Shown in pieces: positions 61,045 through 64,000 of a stretch of 64,000 bases of DNA. A program made the position numbers and the translations under genes. Each line of letters opens with the position of its first letter. Position 1 is the stretch's first letter. This DNA is from Streptomyces chartreusis (GTDB lineage: Bacteria; Actinomycetota; Actinomycetes; Streptomycetales; Streptomycetaceae): assembly GCF_008704715.1 (NCBI RefSeq), contig NZ_CP023689.1, forward strand, positions 2,170,001 to 2,234,000, written 5' to 3'. The notes under the pieces were generated by a model. The model had not been told where the DNA came from. It searched no databases and saw only the letters and a program-made list of their open reading frames with translations.

Positions 61045-62526
61045 TTATGAGGCGCAGTCTTCCCCGTTGAGCGTGAAGTCGGCCGCCGGTGAGTTCTCGT
61101 CCTCCCAGGAGGCGATGAACCCGAAGGCCAGCGAGCCGCCGGCGGGGACCGTGCGGTTGTAGTCGGCGGCCTCGGCGGTGATCCGGGAGCCGTTCTGGGC
61201 GAAGTTCGCGTCCCACATCTGGCCGACCGTCTGGCCGTCGTGGAAGGACCAGCCGACGCGCCAGTCGTCCAGGGCCTCCTCGGTGGTGACGGTGACGGTG
61301 GCCTGGAAGCCGTCGGGCCATTCGTTGACGAGGTCGTAGACGACCTCGCAGGCGGGGGCCGCGCTCGGGGACGGTTCCGGGTCGTCCTCGCGGGCCGTGG
61401 AGGACTGGGTGCCCTGGGGTTCGGGCTTGGGGTTCTTCGGCTCGGGCGAGTCCTCGTGCGGGGCGCTCCGCGACGGCTCCGCGGAGCCGGTGGGCGACTG
61501 GGTGGCGGCCGTGACCGGCAGGGAGAAGCCGGGGTCGGCGACCGGCCGGCGGTCGGAGGCGTCGCCGCCCGCCGCGGTGCCGTCACCGGTTCCGCCCGGC
61601 GTCATCGACACCGCGAGGGCCAGCGCGGAGACCAGGACGGCGGCGACGAGCAGGCCGTTGCGCACGACGCGGGCCTTGTGCGCGCCGGGGTTCTGCGGTC
61701 CCGCGTCCGCATCCGGCGCTTCGGGGCGTCCGGCGCCCAGGCGCACCTCGGCGGCCCGACGGCGGCGCTCCAGGTAGGCGAGGCCGCCCCAGCCGATCAC
61801 TCCGCCGGCCAGCGCCCCGGGCAGCCCGCCGCCGTGCAGCCGCAGACAGGCGGCGGCCTCGGCGCAGTTGACGCAGGTGGCGAGGTGGCGGGAGAGGTCG
61901 CCGGGGGTGTCGGCGGCGGTGGAGCGGGTGACGGCGTCGAGGAGGCGGGCGTAACTGCGGCACTGCGCGTCCATCGGGGTGTCGAGATGGTTGCGCTGGC
62001 AGCGGTCCCGGAACACGCCGCGAACCTGGGTGAGTTCCTCGGCGAGGGTGGCGGGGTCGAGGCCGAGCCTGCGGGCCACGACGGCCTGCGGCAGCGCCTC
62101 CACCTCGGCCAGCCACAGCAGCGCGGCGTCCGGTTCCTGCATGTCGCGCAGTCCGCGCAGCGCGAGCGGGCGCTGGAGCGGGGGTCCGGCGAAGCGGGCG
62201 GCCTTGTCGGAGTTGAGCCACAGTCGCAGGTCGGGGTCCAGCTTGTGGCCCTGCCCGCTCTCCTCCCAGGCGGCCGCCGTGTTGCGTACGGCGGTCAGGA
62301 GGAGGGGGATCCGGGGCAGGCGGGCGGGGCGGCGGCCCGCGCTGCGGAAGGTTATGGCCTCGGCCTCGCGGGCCTCACGTATGCCGGCGGAAAACGCCTC
62401 GGCGGCCAGTTGCTTGGCCGCCGAGGACCCGGCCGTGCACAGGTCGGCGTACGACAGCACGGCGTCCCAGCACTCGGAGAACAGCGCGGCCTCGGTGGCG
62501 TCCTGAGGGGTCGGCAGGTCGGGCAT
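61045..62526 (-). CDS. sigma-like/zinc-finger membrane protein with extracellular CBM2 cellulose-binding domain
   Basis: ATG 62526 follows GGAG. The 493-residue protein has an N-terminal helical region resembling sigma region 2 (about 15-100; CWDAVLSYADLCTAGSSAAKQL) and a region-4-like HTH (about 130-175; DAALLWLAEVEALPQAVVARRLGLD). An anti-sigma-type zinc finger follows (about 205-230; HLATCVNC), then a membrane helix (about 290-312; GLLVAAVLVSALALAV), a Pro/Ser/Glu linker and a C-terminal CBM2 domain (about 395-493), bounded by Cys (ACEVVYD and GEDCAS) with exposed-type Trp residues (NEWPDGF, QMWDANF). This suggests a regulator that reads cellulose or another glycan outside and acts inside. 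Function is inferred. Confidence 0.85.
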   Translation of the reverse strand: MPDLPTPQDATEAALFSECWDAVLSYADLCTAGSSAAKQLAAEAFSAGIREAREAEAITFRSAGRRPARLPRIPLLLTAVRNTAAAWEESGQGHKLDPDLRLWLNSDKAARFAGPPLQRPLALRGLRDMQEPDAALLWLAEVEALPQAVVARRLGLDPATLAEELTQVRGVFRDRCQRNHLDTPMDAQCRSYARLLDAVTRSTAADTPGDLSRHLATCVNCAEAAACLRLHGGGLPGALAGGVIGWGGLAYLERRRRAAEVRLGAGRPEAPDADAGPQNPGAHKARVVRNGLLVAAVLVSALALAVSMTPGGTGDGTAAGGDASDRRPVADPGFSLPVTAATQSPTGSAEPSRSAPHEDSPEPKNPKPEPQGTQSSTAREDDPEPSPSAAPACEVVYDLVNEWPDGFQATVTVTTEEALDDWRVGWSFHDGQTVGQMWDANFAQNGSRITAEAADYNRTVPAGGSLAFGFIASWEDENSPAADFTLNGEDCAS

Positions 62527-62742
62527 GAGTCTCCTGCATCCACATGCGAGGTCAACTCGCCATATTGGCAATGGAGTTGGGGGGAACCTCGCGGCGGGAC
62601 ATGACCCTTTCACGTTTTCAACACAACTGACAAGCGCTGTGTTCAGATGTCATGACAGACCGTGGTGGACCGGCAACTCCAGCCACAGTTACGGACGCGA
62701 GCCCCTTCCGTCTCACCTATACCGGCATCCGTGCCGCCCCGA

Positions 62743-64000
62743 CTAGACCGCCGACGGAGTCTCTGTCGTCGCCGGCTCCTGCGCCGGGAGGCTGTCCATG
62801 AACGAGCTCACCGAGAACACCGCGTTGCCGGGTCCGGGCGGGCCGTACCCGGGGGGCGAGGACAGCCCGAAGTCCTCCATGGTCTGGCGATAGGCCTGGA
62901 GCAGCCGGATGTGGTACTCCAGCGGCGCACCCTGCGGGTTGGCCTTGCCGAGCGGGGTCGTCGGCTCGGGGCACCAGGTGGTGAAGCGGGGCGTGATGCC
63001 GTTGGACATGAAGAAGCGCAGGCCCTCGGTGGTGGAGTCGATGGCCTCGTCGACCGTCTTGAAGCCGAAGGGCTCGGCCATCTCCACGCCGGCCACGAAG
63101 TTGGGGATCACATTGCGCGCGCCGAAGACGTCCGCGGAGTCCAGGATCCGCTTGTGCCACTCGTCCCGGCCGACGTACCGCTCCTTGCCCGGGCAGTACA
63201 TCTTGAACAGGTACTCGTCCCACACCTCGTAGTTGGGGTGGTAGATCTGCACGCCGTAGTCCTTGAAGCGCTGGACGTCGTCCTTGGGCAGCGCCTGGGC
63301 GACGACCTTGCCGATCCAGCGGCCCGGGAAGTGCTCCTCGATGGCCTTGGCGTACATGCCGTAGAAGTCGGCCTCGTCGCGGCCCTGGAGCTTCGAGGTG
63401 ATGGCGCCGCCCGTGAGCGTGTACGCGGTCGACGCCTTCGCGGTGTCGTACCGGTTGATGATCTCCAGCGCCTCGAGGACCTCGTCGACGTCCTTGACGC
63501 CGGTGTACGGCCGCCCGGCCGCCTTGTGCTGGCGCCAGTTGTGGTTGATGTCGCAGTACTGGCACTCCTCCTTGGCGCCGAAGTACTGGCAGACCCGGAA
63601 GACGGTCAGGTAGATCAGGTAGCCCCACTGGATGGTCGGGGCGACCTCCATCACCGACTTCCCGTTGGAGAGGGTGTGCCGGTAGTACTCGGGCATGGGC
63701 GGCACGCCGACGTCCGAGACGCGCTTGCCGTCCAGGTAGAGGCCGAGCACGCCGTGCTCGTCGGCGGCCACCCGGTAGGGCGAGGCCGGGTTCACGCGCA
63801 CGGAGACGACGGTGCGGCGCAGGTCGTACGGCCCGCCGGTGAGGATGATCTCCTCCGGCGGGCGCCGCAGCGCGGCCTCGCCGAGCTCCGGCAGGGTCCC
63901 GTGGTCGAAGGAGAAGATGAAGTACGACTTCGGCTTGACCTCGCCGCCCTCGTTGTCGCTGAGGGCCGACGGGTCGAAGGCGACTCCGCCCCGGAGCAGG
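62743..64000 (-). CDS. radical SAM protein, 5' end beyond the window
   Basis: The frame is open at 64000, so the N-terminus is missing; about 419 residues are seen, from LLRGGVAFDPSALSD to the stop at 62743. The Cys triad lies in VCQYFGAKEECQYCD and reads CX8CX2C, not the usual CX3CX2C. A later TLTGG matches the GGE-like SAM motif and the fold continues as a TIM barrel (NFVAGVEMAEPFGFKTVDEAI). It probably binds a 4Fe-4S cluster and cuts SAM. The substrate is unknown. The gene diverges from nothing visible and is 216 bp upstream of the CBM2 fusion gene on the same strand, likely in a separate transcript. Confidence 0.85.
   Translation of the reverse strand, partial: LLRGGVAFDPSALSDNEGGEVKPKSYFIFSFDHGTLPELGEAALRRPPEEIILTGGPYDLRRTVVSVRVNPASPYRVAADEHGVLGLYLDGKRVSDVGVPPMPEYYRHTLSNGKSVMEVAPTIQWGYLIYLTVFRVCQYFGAKEECQYCDINHNWRQHKAAGRPYTGVKDVDEVLEALEIINRYDTAKASTAYTLTGGAITSKLQGRDEADFYGMYAKAIEEHFPGRWIGKVVAQALPKDDVQRFKDYGVQIYHPNYEVWDEYLFKMYCPGKERYVGRDEWHKRILDSADVFGARNVIPNFVAGVEMAEPFGFKTVDEAIDSTTEGLRFFMSNGITPRFTTWCPEPTTPLGKANPQGAPLEYHIRLLQAYRQTMEDFGLSSPPGYGPPGPGNAVFSVSSFMDSLPAQEPATTETPSAV

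Overview
The window is a 64 kb piece of an actinomycete chromosome, almost certainly Streptomyces. The evidence is very high G+C with GC-rich third codon positions, frequent GTG and TTG starts behind GGAGG-type ribosome binding sites, GC-rich hairpin terminators without long T tracts, and typical Streptomyces families: SpoIIE/PP2C phosphatases with anti-sigma ATPase domains, DUF2637, DUF456, PucR, and secreted GH43, GH95 and S8 enzymes with Sec or Tat signals. I saw no rRNA, tRNA, CRISPR array, insertion sequence or prophage. Both ends cut a gene.

Layout. 1-4.3 kb: a Pls/PosA-like carrier/beta-helix membrane protein (3' end missing), an amidohydrolase, and an orphan LuxR-type response regulator behind a 25-bp palindrome. 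4.4-5.8 kb: a secreted protein with proline at every third residue. 5.9-16.6 kb: a LysR regulator, then four SpoIIE-type phosphatases (one with a CitA/DcuS-like sensor) and an IclR regulator. 16.6-24.2 kb: an RpiR/SIS regulator divergent from a C45 N-terminal-nucleophile acyltransferase/peptidase and a complete oligopeptide ABC transporter, with an operator-like palindrome between them and a terminator after them. 24.4-28.2 kb: two secreted GH43 arabinan-type enzymes and a NodB-fold deacetylase behind a perfect 36-bp palindrome. 28.3-31.3 kb: DUF2278, SRPBCC and a stand-alone LanC-like protein.

31.3-40.0 kb is a purine-catabolism locus: three-subunit xanthine dehydrogenase, AzgA/PbuG-type purine permease and XdhC maturation factor on the minus strand, with a divergent PucR regulator. 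40-49.4 kb holds a TPR-like protein, a GntR/FCD regulator, a FhuF-like iron protein behind a DmdR/IdeR-type iron box, a DUF2637 membrane protein, an anti-sigma-like ATPase, a small secreted protein, a membrane-spanning HTH protein and a cytosolic PP2C protein. 49.6-57.6 kb: a large subtilisin with a divergent LuxR-type regulator, DUF456 and a Tat-exported GH95-like glycosidase. 57.6-64 kb: an alkylation-repair operon (AdaA-AlkA fusion plus Ogt), RsgA, a 22-residue ORF with a perfect Shine-Dalgarno, a sigma-like/zinc-finger/membrane/CBM2 fusion, and a partial radical SAM protein with CX8CX2C cysteine spacing.

Two themes run through the window: saprophytic scavenging (arabinan, fucoside-type glycans, peptides, purines, iron) and partner-switch or transmembrane signalling. 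The most unusual items are the cellulose-binding membrane regulator at 61.0-62.5 kb, the adjacent 22-residue ORF with its own promoter and 5' hairpin, the period-3 proline protein, the 36-bp palindrome at 27.4 kb, the LanC-like protein with a Cys-Cys zinc motif, and the radical SAM protein.
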